In this document: positions 44,662 to 54,037 of the stretch, one piece after another
Position numbering within the stretch: the stretch's first letter is position 1
How the letters are laid out: each line of letters starts with the position of its first letter
NCBI GenBank assembly: GCA_949288725.1
Contig: CASELF010000063.1
Span: forward strand, 45,598-109,597
Source: an uncultured bacterium
GTDB lineage: Bacteria > Cyanobacteriota > Vampirovibrionia > Gastranaerophilales > Gastranaerophilaceae
Reading direction: 5' to 3'
Length of the DNA stretch: 64,000 nucleotides
Notes under the pieces: model-generated
What the model was told of the DNA's origin: nothing
Seen by the model: the letters and a program-made list of their open reading frames with translations, nothing else
The model's database searches: none
Made by a program: the position numbers and the translations under genes

Positions 44662-45997
44662 CGCATAATAAATTCATTGCATCAAGTAGCGGGTCTATTG
44701 TTGTTGAAAATGGCGGGGAATAGGTCAGGTCGTTGTTGGCAAATTCTTTAACCGTTAATCTCCCGATTAGGGCTGATGCCAGGGCATTTATTCTTTTATC
44801 TGCGCCAACTGAGCCTACGGCTTGTCCGCCAAGTATCAGCCCGGTAATTTTATCGGCTACAACTTTTAGCGTTATATCTCCTGCTTCGGGCATATAAGAT
44901 ACCATATCATTTTTATGTACGCTCACAGATATTGGTGTGTAGCCATATTCTTTTGCTACTTTTTCGCTAAAACCTGTCATAGACATTGTTGTATTAAGAC
45001 ATTTTGTAACAGATGAACCTAACACCCCTTCAAATACTGTATAAACACCTGCTGCATTTAGTGCGGCACAACGTCCTTCTTTATTTGCGGTTGAACCCAG
45101 AGGGACCCAAACTGATTGACCGTTTATTATATGAGGTTCTTCGCAACAATCGCCACAGGCGTATATGTTATTTATAGAGGTCTGCATAAGTTTGTTAACT
45201 TTGATTGCCCCTGTTGTTCCAATGATTATTCCTGCTGCACCTGCAAGTTCAACATTTGGTACTATCCCTGCACATACAACTAAGAAATCTGTTTCTATTT
45301 CTCTGCCTGTTGAAGTTATTACTTTATTCAGATTTTCGTTATTTCCTTGTACTTCAACGACACTCTCACCTGTTATCAATTCAAAATTTTTGTCTTTTAT
45401 TGATTCAAGGTTATCTTTTATCACCTTTGACATATCAGGATCAAATATCGGCATTATTGTATCTTTACGCTCAATTACCGTGGTATGAAGTCCATTGTGA
45501 ACAAAGGCTTCTAAAAGTTCTAATCCGATATAGCCGCTGCCCAAAATTACAACTTTTTTACTTTTAAGCATTTGTTCTCTTATATTTATGCCGTCTTCTA
45601 TTTTCCTCAGAGTATAAATATTTTTAAAATCTTTTACCCCTTTTATGTTTGGGACAAAAGGTCTTGCACCTGTTGCAATAATTAGTCTGTCATAAGGCAC
45701 ATAAAAATCATTAAAACTGTTGCTCACTGTGACATTTTGAGCTTTGGGATCTATTTTTGTAACTTTATGCTCTAAAAATACATCAATTCCGGATTTTTTA
45801 AATTCTTCTACGGAACGAACCAGCAACGCTCGGTAATCCTTAAAATTGCCTTGTATATAATAAGGAAGTCCGCAAGAAGAATATGATACATGTGTATCGT
45901 CTGTAAATACTTTTACACTTGCGTTTGGAAGTAAACGTTTTATCTTTGCAGCTGCTTTGGCTCCTGCTGCAACACCGCCGATTATTACTATATTCAT
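44645..45997 (-). CDS. CoA-disulfide reductase / NADH oxidase family flavoprotein
   Basis: 450 residues. FAD loop IIGGVAAGAKAAAKIKR, a single redox Cys42 in SYSSCGLPYY, NAD loop VILGSGYIGLELLEAF, and ACGDCCEEPH near residue 278. The one-Cys active site is that of NADH oxidases, NADH peroxidases and CoA-disulfide reductases, used for oxygen or thiol-stress defence in anaerobes; which of these it is cannot be decided. It converges with the PF12831 gene, overlapping by 17 bp. Confidence 0.88.
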   Translation of the reverse strand: MNIVIIGGVAAGAKAAAKIKRLLPNASVKVFTDDTHVSYSSCGLPYYIQGNFKDYRALLVRSVEEFKKSGIDVFLEHKVTKIDPKAQNVTVSNSFNDFYVPYDRLIIATGARPFVPNIKGVKDFKNIYTLRKIEDGINIREQMLKSKKVVILGSGYIGLELLEAFVHNGLHTTVIERKDTIMPIFDPDMSKVIKDNLESIKDKNFELITGESVVEVQGNNENLNKVITSTGREIETDFLVVCAGIVPNVELAGAAGIIIGTTGAIKVNKLMQTSINNIYACGDCCEEPHIINGQSVWVPLGSTANKEGRCAALNAAGVYTVFEGVLGSSVTKCLNTTMSMTGFSEKVAKEYGYTPISVSVHKNDMVSYMPEAGDITLKVVADKITGLILGGQAVGSVGADKRINALASALIGRLTVKEFANNDLTYSPPFSTTIDPLLDAMNLLCAKLGC

Positions 45998-46043
45998 AGA
46001 GTTATACTATGACAAGTAATAAATTTTTGCATTACCTGATGTT

Positions 46044-46187
46044 CTAATTTGTACTATATGTACTTAAAATCATTCTTTTCATAAATTCGCAATATAAATC
46101 GCTGTCTTGCTCTAAAGACTCTGCTTTCTCAATTAATTCTTTTAATTCTTCAATTAATTGCTTTCTTTTTAGCTCTTCTTCGTACAT
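46044..46187 (-). CDS. Short acidic helical peptide, 47 aa
   Basis: An ATG at 46187 opens a 47-codon frame closing with TAG at 46044. The product is a charged amphipathic helix (KQLIEELKELIEKAESLEQD at residues 9-28) followed by a Cys- and Met-containing tail. The upstream AGGG is distant from the ATG. No family recognised. The helical periodicity and codon use look coding, and the ORF fills an otherwise empty gap, but support is modest. Confidence 0.45.
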   Translation of the reverse strand: MYEEELKRKQLIEELKELIEKAESLEQDSDLYCEFMKRMILSTYSTN

Positions 46188-46297
46188 AATTTATACACAC
46201 CCTATCTTTGTGTTATTACAAATTTATGTACGGTATTATTTATTTTTATCTTTAATATTTGGCTTACTATGTTAAGAGATATTACACTATTAAATCT

Positions 46298-47182
46298 CTA
46301 ATCTATCTCATTATAGACAATTTTCTTTCTGAATTTCCACTGTATAAGTGTTAATACAAGTATTATTGCGAACAAAATATAAGCAAGAGCACTTGCTTTT
46401 CCTACATTGAAATACTCAAATGCGTTTTGATAAATTGAATATACAAGTACATTTGTTGAGTTGAATGGTCCCCCTTGCGTCATCAGGTATATCAAGTCAA
46501 AAACTTGAAAAGAACTAATCGTAGTTATTATTACAACAAAAAATATTGTAGGTGATAACAGCGGTATTGTTATATTTTTAAAGACTTGATACGAATTAGC
46601 ACCATCAATTTTTGCCGCTTCAAAAAGACTGTTTGAAATAGTTGAAAGCGTTGATAAAAATATTATCATATTGTATCCGATAAGTTTCCACACAGAAACA
46701 ATTATCAATGCAGGCATGGCAAATTTTGTGTCATAAAGCCAGTTTATATGAACATGCAATACCTGATTTATGAGTCCTATATTGGGGTCAAACATCCACC
46801 CCCAAACGATACCTATTACTACCATTGGAGTTATAAACGGCAGAAAATACGCTGTTTTATAAAAGTCGCTTCCTCTAATTTTTGAATTGATAATTGCTGC
46901 CAATACTAGAGGGATTATTACTCCAAAAATTGAAGTAGATAGTGCGAAAACAAATGTATTTAATAAAATTTGCCAAAATACAGAGTCATTTATTACATTT
47001 TTGTAATTTTCAAATCCTACAAAACTTATAGGATTTAGTAAGTCCCATTTTGTAAAACTTAGCCCAAATGAACATATTACAGGAATTATGATAAATATAA
47101 CTGTGCCGATTAAGGCAGGAAGTATAAAAGTTACTCCTGCAAAATGCGCATTATCAAATAAATTATTAAATAACTTTTTCAT
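46298..47182 (-). CDS. Carbohydrate ABC transporter permease (MalF/UgpA type)
   Basis: 294 residues with six membrane helices. The EAA loop is EAAKIDGANSYQVFKNITIPL near residue 190 (quoted in part), the ATPase contact of sugar permeases. N-terminal LPALIGTVIFIIIPVI and the GGPFNSTNVLVYSIYQNAF region are standard for the MalF/UgpA subgroup. It is isolated: no second permease (MalG/UgpE), binding protein or ATPase lies beside it. Either its partners are elsewhere or it is a remnant of a dispersed operon. Confidence 0.9.
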   Translation of the reverse strand: MKKLFNNLFDNAHFAGVTFILPALIGTVIFIIIPVICSFGLSFTKWDLLNPISFVGFENYKNVINDSVFWQILLNTFVFALSTSIFGVIIPLVLAAIINSKIRGSDFYKTAYFLPFITPMVVIGIVWGWMFDPNIGLINQVLHVHINWLYDTKFAMPALIIVSVWKLIGYNMIIFLSTLSTISNSLFEAAKIDGANSYQVFKNITIPLLSPTIFFVVIITTISSFQVFDLIYLMTQGGPFNSTNVLVYSIYQNAFEYFNVGKASALAYILFAIILVLTLIQWKFRKKIVYNEID

Positions 47183-47224
47183 GGTATGATTTAATTATAG
47201 TCTAAATATTAGGAGAAGGGAATT

Positions 47225-48649
47225 ATGGATAAATACAATCACGCTTTTGGTAAAAACGATATTAGAGGAATATATGGAGAAGATATTACTGAAGAATTAT
47301 TTTATAATATCGGACTTGGTTACACAAGTTGGCTTTGCAAAAATACTAATAAGCAGCCAAAAGATTTGAAAATAAGTGTTTGTATGGACGCAAGGCTTCA
47401 TTCTCCTAGTTTGAAAAAAGCATTAGTAAACGGACTTTGTGACAGTAATGTCGGATATATCGAAGATTTAGGGCTTGCGCCTACTCCTATAGGTTACTAC
47501 TCTGAATTTGCGCATAAACTTGATGGGGCTATGATTATCACAGCAAGTCACAACCCTAGTGAATATAATGGCTTAAAAATGACATTTAACCACCAAACAC
47601 TTAATGAAGTTAAGATTAAGGAGGTAAAAGAAGAAACTTTCAAATTGTGGAAAAATCTTCCTGCCGAATTGAAAGATTATGATTTCAAAACTGAAATTAT
47701 TGATGAGTATATTGCGGAACAAAAAAAATCATTTGGCAATATAGGAAACGGAATTACTGTTGTTGTTGACAGCGCAAATGCTACAGGTGGAATTGTTGGT
47801 CCAAAATTGTATTCTGAATTAGGTTGTAAGGTTATTGAACTGTTTTCAGAACCAGATGGAAGATTTCCTAATCATCACCCAAATCCAAGCATCTTATCAA
47901 CATTGAAAACTTTGTCTGAAACTGTTGTCAAATCAGGTGCTGATTTAGGTATTGCATACGATGGCGATAGCGACAGAATCGGGGTCGTTGATTCTAAAGG
48001 TACACCATTAACAGGTGATAAATTGTTATTAATTTATGCTATGGATATTATCAATTCAAAACCAACCGTTGTGTCTGAAGTTAAATGTTCTCAAGTTCTC
48101 TATGATACAATCAATGAATCAGGCGGTTGCGCTGTTATGTGTAAAACAGGTCATGGCTACATCAAAGATAAAATGAAAGAAACCAATGCTGTTTTAGGCG
48201 GTGAAATGAGCGGGCATACGTTCTTTAAAGACAGATACTACGGTTTTGATGATGCAATTTATGCAGGATGCCGTATGATTGAAATTGTTGCTAAAAACAA
48301 AAATATAAATCCTAATTTTAAATTGGAAGATATGCTGGAGCCTTTTAATAAGGTTTATACAAGCGATGAAGTCAGATTTCCTTGCCCTAACCATTTGAAA
48401 AAAGAAGTTCTGGACTCTATGAAAAATGCAGTGAAGAATAACCCTGAAATGTTTGGCTCTGAAATAAAAGATATTGTCACTTTAGACGGTATGAGAATCG
48501 TTTTTAAGGGCGGTTTTGCTCTAATTAGGCAAAGTAATACAGAACCTGTATTTACTCTTCGATTTGAGGCGCCTAACAAGGACTTATGTGACAAATACAA
48601 AGATGTTATGGTCAATTATATAGATAATTGCGTAAAACAATTAGCATAA
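47225..48649 (+). CDS. Phosphomannomutase/phosphoglucomutase
   Basis: Interconverts hexose 1- and 6-phosphates for nucleotide-sugar synthesis. 474 residues of the alpha-D-phosphohexomutase family. Active-site serine loop ITASHNPSEYNGLK (about residue 107), metal loop YDGDSDRIGVVD (about 251), sugar-specificity loop GGEMSGHTFF (about 327) and the phosphate-binding RQSNTEPVFTLRFE near the C terminus. AlgC/ManB-like rather than GlmM-like (the latter has a GLMP-specific serine context). A strong AGGAGAAGG ribosome site precedes it. Confidence 0.93.
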   Translation: MDKYNHAFGKNDIRGIYGEDITEELFYNIGLGYTSWLCKNTNKQPKDLKISVCMDARLHSPSLKKALVNGLCDSNVGYIEDLGLAPTPIGYYSEFAHKLDGAMIITASHNPSEYNGLKMTFNHQTLNEVKIKEVKEETFKLWKNLPAELKDYDFKTEIIDEYIAEQKKSFGNIGNGITVVVDSANATGGIVGPKLYSELGCKVIELFSEPDGRFPNHHPNPSILSTLKTLSETVVKSGADLGIAYDGDSDRIGVVDSKGTPLTGDKLLLIYAMDIINSKPTVVSEVKCSQVLYDTINESGGCAVMCKTGHGYIKDKMKETNAVLGGEMSGHTFFKDRYYGFDDAIYAGCRMIEIVAKNKNINPNFKLEDMLEPFNKVYTSDEVRFPCPNHLKKEVLDSMKNAVKNNPEMFGSEIKDIVTLDGMRIVFKGGFALIRQSNTEPVFTLRFEAPNKDLCDKYKDVMVNYIDNCVKQLA

Positions 48650-48699
48650 CCGTTTCAATTTGTTGAAGTATTATTTGGAAGAGTTTTGTTTAACTTCTT

Positions 48700-49041
48700 C
48701 TATTTGTCATACATATTTTCAAATTTTGGTGCTAATTTTTTAAATGCCAGCATATCAACTGTAGTATAAATAGCGCCAATTAGTAATCCTAGTGCTATAT
48801 TTTGTTTTGTTTTTGATTTGGCAATTTTTTTTAGTGCGTCAACCGGCTTGTCTAATTTTTTTAAGAGTTTAAACTTGTTTCTGCTCTCCAATACTCCAAA
48901 TGCGATAGCGCTACCTGCAATAAAATCATTCATGGCTGCTATTTGTGTAAAATTCTTTTTATTATACAAACTTGATTACTTTTTATTTCTATTTTCTTCA
49001 ATTTTTGGTGCTGATGAATAACTTATATTTTGTACTTGCAT
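48700..49041 (-). pseudogene. Small membrane protein gene interrupted by an in-frame TAA at codon 22
   Basis: An ATG at 49041, six bases after an ideal AGGAGAA ribosome site, opens MQVQNISYSSAPKIEENRNK and then a Lys and a TAA at 48978-48976. The same frame continues without another stop to 48700, coding a basic protein with two hydrophobic stretches (FIAGSAIAFGVL and NIALGLLIGAIYTTVDML). The N-terminal peptide resembles the start of the 340-residue kinase-like protein (MQIQKIT). A TTG (48969) or ATG (48933) beyond the stop has no ribosome site. So the gene is either disrupted by one nonsense change, read through, or uses a short leader with reinitiation. Confidence 0.6.
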
Positions 49042-49073
49042 TATTTTCTCCTAATTTCTATCATTTTCCATCA

Positions 49074-49103
49074 GATATAAAGTTTGAGAAAAAATAAATT
49101 TGC
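49074..49103 (-). promoter_or_regulatory. Probable relative of the shared promoter-like motif
   Basis: Minus strand: GCAAAT (49103-49098), 14 nt, ACTTTATATC (49083-49074), 33 nt before the ATG at 49041. One mismatch in each box and a spacer one base shorter than the three strong copies. Confidence 0.4.
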
Positions 49104-49136
49104 GGGTTATAAAAATAAAATTACAAAAATTTAAGC

Positions 49137-49171
49137 AATAAAAAATCCGCTTACCTAAAAGGTTTACGGAT
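49137..49171 (-). terminator. Intrinsic terminator after tRNA-Val
   Basis: On the minus strand, ATCCG and AACCT arms pair around a T-loop with a central mismatch, and a run of six T follows. It starts about 12 bp after the tRNA CCA. Confidence 0.75.
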
Positions 49172-49183
49172 AATCAGTTAAAA

Positions 49184-49259
49184 TGGTGGGTGTTGAGGGA
49201 CTTGAACCCCCGACCCTCTCCTTGTAAGGGAGACGCTCTACCAACTGAGCTAAACACCC
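49184..49259 (-). tRNA. tRNA-Val (anticodon TAC)
   Basis: On the minus strand: acceptor GGGTGTT/AACACCC, D-stem GCTC/GAGC, anticodon stem TCTCC/GGAGA around CTTACAA (TAC at 49226-49224), T-loop TTCAAGT. Unlike the other two tRNAs in the window, CCA is encoded. Confidence 0.96.
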
Positions 49260-49400
49260 ATTTCGGCTTGGGTTGTCTGAACTTCCGCTCTCGACAAGTT
49301 TTATGTTAGCAAGAACATTTTCTAATGTCAAGGTTTTTGTTGAAACTTTTTTTATATTTTTGCGTCTTATTCTTTAAACGAGGAATTACTGGGAGGAGAG

Positions 49401-50321
49401 ATGAGTTTATTATCTATTAATGACAATTACAAACCGGATAAACTGGATGTTTATAATAATGATGAGATTAAATCCTTCAATAATATAGTTTTGGAGGACG
49501 ATACTTTACAAACATATCTTAAAGAAATTGGTAAGATAAAATTACTAAAAGCAAATGAAGAACAGAATTTGGGCAGACTTATAAAAGAGCAGAATTGTGA
49601 TATTGCCAAGCGAAAACTTATTCAGGCAAATTTAAGACTTGTTGTTAGTATTGCAAAAAAATATATTGGACAAGGGGTTAATTTTATGGATTTGGTCCAG
49701 GAGGGTTCTATAGGATTGATCAGGGCTGCTGAGAAGTTTGATTATTCAAAGAATTTCAAATTCTCGACTTATGCAACATGGTGGATAAAACAGTCCATTA
49801 TTAGGGCTATTGTTAATTATTCCAAATCGATAAGAATACCTGTTCATATGGCTGATAAAATCAGAAAATATAAACGAGTTTATACAAGTATGCTTAATGA
49901 TTTAGGTAGAGAACCTACTGACGAAGAAATGGCGGATAAATTGGATTTGCCTATAAATAAACTTCTTAGGATAAAACAATCTATTCTTGTTGAACCAATA
50001 AGTTTAGAAACAAATATTACTGATGATTTATGCTTACAAGATTATATTGAGGACAAGTCAAGCCATTCTCCTGAAGCGGAACTAAAGGTGTCATGTTTGA
50101 AAAAAGAAATTCCGCATTTGTTGGATACTTTGCCTGAGCGTGAGAAATTAGTTTTAACGAACAGATTTGGTATCAATCTTGATAAACCCAAAACTTTGGC
50201 TGAACTTGGTTGTATGCTAGGTTATTCAAAAGAACGTATTAGACAAATTGAAGAGGGGGCGATAGTAAAACTTAGATCTAACACTAAATTCACACATTTC
50301 AAAGATTATATCGATAATTAA
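49401..50321 (+). CDS. RNA polymerase sigma factor, sigma-70 family (RpoD-like, group 2)
   Basis: 306 residues without region 1.1. Region 1.2 [17 protein letters not shown] at residues 33-50; region 2 [18 protein letters not shown] then [19 protein letters not shown] and the promoter-melting [19 protein letters not shown]; region 3 [10 protein letters not shown]; region 4.2 [20 protein letters not shown]. The size and near-canonical region 2.4 point to a group 2 (SigB/C/D-like) accessory sigma, as Cyanobacteria have several, rather than the primary SigA. Very strong GGGAGGAGAG ribosome site. It could be what reads the variant GCAATT/ACTTTATATA promoters, but this is speculation. Confidence 0.9.
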   Translation: MSLLSINDNYKPDKLDVYNNDEIKSFNNIVLEDDTLQTYLKEIGKIKLLKANEEQNLGRLIKEQNCDIAKRKLIQANLRLVVSIAKKYIGQGVNFMDLVQEGSIGLIRAAEKFDYSKNFKFSTYATWWIKQSIIRAIVNYSKSIRIPVHMADKIRKYKRVYTSMLNDLGREPTDEEMADKLDLPINKLLRIKQSILVEPISLETNITDDLCLQDYIEDKSSHSPEAELKVSCLKKEIPHLLDTLPEREKLVLTNRFGINLDKPKTLAELGCMLGYSKERIRQIEEGAIVKLRSNTKFTHFKDYIDN

Positions 50322-50349
50322 TTTATCTTAGTTGTATTCATCATCTTTT

Positions 50350-50381
50350 CATTCGATACTTTTTTAGTATCGAATTATTTT
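50350..50381. terminator. Bidirectional intrinsic terminator
   Basis: A 10-bp perfect stem ATTCGATACT/AGTATCGAAT with a 5-nt T loop and T-rich flank, between the convergent sigma factor and recN genes. Confidence 0.9.
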
Positions 50382-50389
50382 TATTAATA

Positions 50390-52042
50390 TCATTTATTTA
50401 ATAGTGATTTTGCAAATTCTACAGATTGCTCATTAATTGTTCCGCTTGCTAATTCAGCCAATGCTTTAATTCTGTTATCACCTGTCAAAACATAAACTTC
50501 TACCTTTGTTTCATTTTCTTGGGACTTTCTTACGTAAAAATGTTTATTTGCTTTTGAGGCTATTATTGCTTGGTGAGTAATTACTATTACTTGATGAGTT
50601 TTGCTTAGTTCAACAATTTCATCTGCTACACTTTGTGTTGCTTTGCCTGAAATTCCTGTATCTATTTCATCAAAAATTACAGTATCAATATCATCAGTTT
50701 GAGCAAATATTGATTTTATAGCAAGCATTACCCTTGAAATTTCACCGCCTGATGCTACTTTTGCAAGCGGTTTCAAATCCTCTGACACGTTTGTAGATAT
50801 TAGAAATTCAACATTATCTATTCCATTTGGCGAAAGATCTTTTTCTGTTACATTTATGCAAAAACGTGATTTTGGAAGTTCTAAAACAGCAAGTTTATCT
50901 TGTATTAAAACTGATAAAACTTGTGCATAATCTTTTCTATGCTCACTTATTATTTGTGCAGTTTTTAATAATTCTTCTTTCTTCTGTGTAATTTTTTCTT
51001 GCAAGTCGTCTATATTTTGAGTTGAAAATTCTATAGAATTAAGTTCGCTGCAAAATTGCTCATAATTTTGAAGAACATTTTCAAGTGTCCCGCCGTATTT
51101 GTGTTTCAACTTATCTAGTAAAAACAATCTTTCCTGAATATCATTTAATCTTTGGGTGTCATTGTCAAGGCTTTGGCTATAATCCCTAAGTGAAGATGAT
51201 ACATCTTTTAAATTTTCTAATACATCAAGAAATTGTTGATTAATCTCATCCAGGGATTTATCAAACCCAACGGCTTTTGAAATATCAGATTTTATCCTTG
51301 TCAACCCGTCCAAAATAGATCCATCATCCCCATTTATAGCCCAATAAGCGCTTCCTGTAAGTTCTTTAAGTTTTTCAGCGTTTTCAAGAACTTCCAATTC
51401 TTGTCCGAGTTCTTCATCTTCATTTGGATTTTGAATATTTGCTTCTTCAATTTCATTTATTTGGAATTTCAGAAAATCAATTTGCGAATCTGTTGCCGTC
51501 GCTTTATTTTTAAGGTTTTCAAGTTCATTGCAAAGATTGTTATATTCTTTATAATTATCCTTATAGTCATCCAAAATGTTGCCATAAACATCTTTAGCAT
51601 AGGAATCCAGCAAATTTATATGGTATTGCGGCTGCAAAAATGTATATGTTTGATGTTGAGAATGAATATCTACAAATAATGTTCTCAAGTTTTTTAGCAG
51701 TTCTTGATTAACTAAAGTGCCATTAATCCTTGAACGTACGGAGTTTTGAGTTATTTCTTTTGTTATGACAATTTCACTGCCTAAATTATCAATCCCGTTT
51801 TCTTCAAACAAATTAGTCAAATTGTGCTTGGTATTTTCCAGCACAACTTCAATTACGGCCTTGTCGCAGCCTGTTTTTATTACATCTTTGGATACTCGAG
51901 CAGAAAAGACCATATCAATAGCATTTAAAATAATACTTTTGCCTGCACCTGTTTCACCGGTAATAATATTTAATCTGCTATCGAAATTGGCACAAAGTTC
52001 ATCTATTAATATGTAATCTTTTAGTCTTACCTGCTTAATCAT
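50390..52042 (-). CDS. recN: DNA repair protein RecN
   Basis: SMC-like ATPase acting early at double-strand breaks. 550 residues: Walker A GETGAGKS at residues 29-36, long coiled coils (about 155-370), the signature region KVASGGEISRVMLAIKSIF and Walker B TVIFDEIDTGISG in the C-terminal lobe, ending with the Q/H-loop VITHQAIIASKA. It is 28 bp downstream of the SEC-C protein gene and likely co-transcribed with it. Confidence 0.95.
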   Translation of the reverse strand: MIKQVRLKDYILIDELCANFDSRLNIITGETGAGKSIILNAIDMVFSARVSKDVIKTGCDKAVIEVVLENTKHNLTNLFEENGIDNLGSEIVITKEITQNSVRSRINGTLVNQELLKNLRTLFVDIHSQHQTYTFLQPQYHINLLDSYAKDVYGNILDDYKDNYKEYNNLCNELENLKNKATATDSQIDFLKFQINEIEEANIQNPNEDEELGQELEVLENAEKLKELTGSAYWAINGDDGSILDGLTRIKSDISKAVGFDKSLDEINQQFLDVLENLKDVSSSLRDYSQSLDNDTQRLNDIQERLFLLDKLKHKYGGTLENVLQNYEQFCSELNSIEFSTQNIDDLQEKITQKKEELLKTAQIISEHRKDYAQVLSVLIQDKLAVLELPKSRFCINVTEKDLSPNGIDNVEFLISTNVSEDLKPLAKVASGGEISRVMLAIKSIFAQTDDIDTVIFDEIDTGISGKATQSVADEIVELSKTHQVIVITHQAIIASKANKHFYVRKSQENETKVEVYVLTGDNRIKALAELASGTINEQSVEFAKSLLNK

Positions 52043-52070
52043 TTTGAGTATCTAATATTTTGTCTGCAGA

Positions 52071-53363
52071 TTATAAGTTTGCTCCGCAGCACTTTTTATA
52101 TTTTTTCCCACTGCCGCAAGGACAAGGATCATTTCTGCCTACCTTTTGGGACGGATCAATTTTAGGTTTATTTTCATTATCCTCAATTATGCCAAGAGTT
52201 TTTGAGAAGGCATTGGAACGATATAAAACCGTTGTTGAAGATATAATCTTGTTATCAAGATATCTGCGCTTGTATTTTCTAAGCAATTCTTCAAGGGTAT
52301 AGTTCTTTGCTAAAACTGCATTGACTATTTCCATAAAGTTCTTATGCTTGTCTGCAACCATTTTTATAAGGTTAGCAGAATACTTGTCCTTAGTTAGAAA
52401 ATATTTTATACAACTGTCATAGTTTACAATCTTTGTATAATCTTTAACTTCAAAAATTTTATTGAATGTACCATAAAATGGAATAGCATATAAGCCCAAT
52501 TCCTTGTCATAAATTATACCAACATCATAAATCTCTTTGTGTGATGAAAAACCACCAAGAGAATTTTCTAAAAAGTTGTTATAAGAATTGTTGAATTCGC
52601 TGACTTCAAAATATTTATATTCTTCAGGCTCAACTATAAGATCTTTGTAATCTGCTTTTTTGCCTTCTTCAGCGTAGTCATTGAACATTCCGATTAAATC
52701 ATCAGCGTTTTTGTTTATTGTAACAACCTCTGTTGTTCCGAAAAATTCAATAAATTTTTCATAAATTTCTGCAACATCTTCTTCAATTTCTTTTTGCTTT
52801 TCAGGATTGTCAAGGTAAACAAGTTCAGGGTTTTGTATAATCTTTGCAACCGCAAATCTGTATGCTTCATCCTTTTTATACCCTGGAAGTACTCCTGATA
52901 TTTCTAATAAGAAATAGTCACCATTAATATTGACAATTCTTGCAATAATGAAATTTCCTGAACCGATATTACTCAAGGCTGACATCTTCATCAAAGATGT
53001 AACCATATATTTTCTTTCATTTACTATATTGTATAGTTCAAAGCCGTGCTTTGCTACTCGTTTAACTTCAAATACAGATGAAATAGAGTTGTCAATTGCC
53101 TCTATAACACTTCTTGTGTCTTTATTAAGTCTTTTTTTACTTTCAAGATATAATTGCGGAATACTTTTTAAATCTTCACCAAGGTTTCTTTCCAATATGT
53201 AACTGAAACATGCTGATTGAATTGGTATTCTGTTATTTGAATTAGCACCGATTGTTCTTAAATACTCGTTAAAGTCCTCTTTAACATAGTCGTCAGTTTG
53301 TATAAATTCTGCCAAACTCTTTACCGCATTATTAATACTCTCGGTACGTTCTTGAATATTCAT
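52071..53363 (-). CDS. SEC-C zinc-motif protein, 430 aa
   Basis: Only the end is recognisable: [20 protein letters not shown], the SEC-C zinc motif (as at the SecA C terminus) with three Cys and a fourth in the final CC. The first 400 residues are helical and acidic, with a possible beta domain around residues 115-170 ([20 protein letters not shown]), and match nothing I know. SEC-C tails often mediate SecB, ribosome or protein-partner contact, so this may be a quality-control adaptor. Followed closely by recN. Confidence 0.75.
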   Translation of the reverse strand: MNIQERTESINNAVKSLAEFIQTDDYVKEDFNEYLRTIGANSNNRIPIQSACFSYILERNLGEDLKSIPQLYLESKKRLNKDTRSVIEAIDNSISSVFEVKRVAKHGFELYNIVNERKYMVTSLMKMSALSNIGSGNFIIARIVNINGDYFLLEISGVLPGYKKDEAYRFAVAKIIQNPELVYLDNPEKQKEIEEDVAEIYEKFIEFFGTTEVVTINKNADDLIGMFNDYAEEGKKADYKDLIVEPEEYKYFEVSEFNNSYNNFLENSLGGFSSHKEIYDVGIIYDKELGLYAIPFYGTFNKIFEVKDYTKIVNYDSCIKYFLTKDKYSANLIKMVADKHKNFMEIVNAVLAKNYTLEELLRKYKRRYLDNKIISSTTVLYRSNAFSKTLGIIEDNENKPKIDPSQKVGRNDPCPCGSGKKYKKCCGANL

Positions 53364-53469
53364 TATTTCTCCCCTTTATATTTTCTGTGTTTATAATTTA
53401 GAATATTATATTTTCAATAAAAACTCAATATATTAAGCAATTATTGCATTAAATTATAAAAATAATCAA

Positions 53470-53967
53470 TTAGTCTGTAAGTTTAAAATCACCATTTTTC
53501 TTGATATGTTCAACAAGCCCGCCGTCTTTTAATAATTTTATCATAACAGCAGGTAATGGCTCAGTTTGAATTATAGCACCATTTGTAAGATCTGTGATTA
53601 CTCCTTTTTCAATATCAAGTTCAAGTTCATCACCATCATCAATTGCATCAGTATCACATTCAATAGCCAATAATCCAATGTTTATGGCATTACGGTAGAA
53701 AATTCTTGCAAAAGATTTTGCAAATACAGCGCCAACACCGGCAATTTTCATAATCAAAGGTGCATGTTCTCTTGATGAACCTAGTCCGAAATTTGAACCT
53801 GCTACAACAAAATCACCTTTTTTCATTCTTGATGCAAATGTTTCATCAGCATCTTCCAATACGTGTTTGGCAAATTCCGGCAAATTTGACCTTAAATGAT
53901 AAAGTCTGCCTGGTGCTATGTGATCTGTTGATATATTATCTCCGAATTTGAATGCTTTACCTTTCAT
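53470..53967 (-). CDS. leuD: 3-isopropylmalate dehydratase small subunit
   Basis: Swivelling-domain subunit of isopropylmalate isomerase in leucine synthesis. 165 residues, the short form related to archaeal/anaerobe LeuD/HacB: FGDNISTDHIAPG near the N terminus, VVAGSNFGLGSSREHAPL (substrate-binding), and AKSFARIFYRNAINIGL. leuC, leuA and leuB are not in the window, so the pathway is scattered. Alternatively a homoaconitase-type small subunit, which cannot be excluded from sequence. Confidence 0.88.
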   Translation of the reverse strand: MKGKAFKFGDNISTDHIAPGRLYHLRSNLPEFAKHVLEDADETFASRMKKGDFVVAGSNFGLGSSREHAPLIMKIAGVGAVFAKSFARIFYRNAINIGLLAIECDTDAIDDGDELELDIEKGVITDLTNGAIIQTEPLPAVMIKLLKDGGLVEHIKKNGDFKLTD

Positions 53968-54037
53968 GTATCTCTCCTTTTTTTTTAATACTATCGCAAA
54001 AATAATTTGTATGCTATAATATTAAAAAAGGTGAGTT

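Noticed and set aside
45890..45903. Perfect palindrome GATACATGTGTATC in the Nox/CoADR gene, resembling the end boxes of the dispersed element
   Set aside because: It lies in a conserved stretch coding DDTHVSYSSCGLPYY, so its presence is explained by the protein, and no second end box is near.
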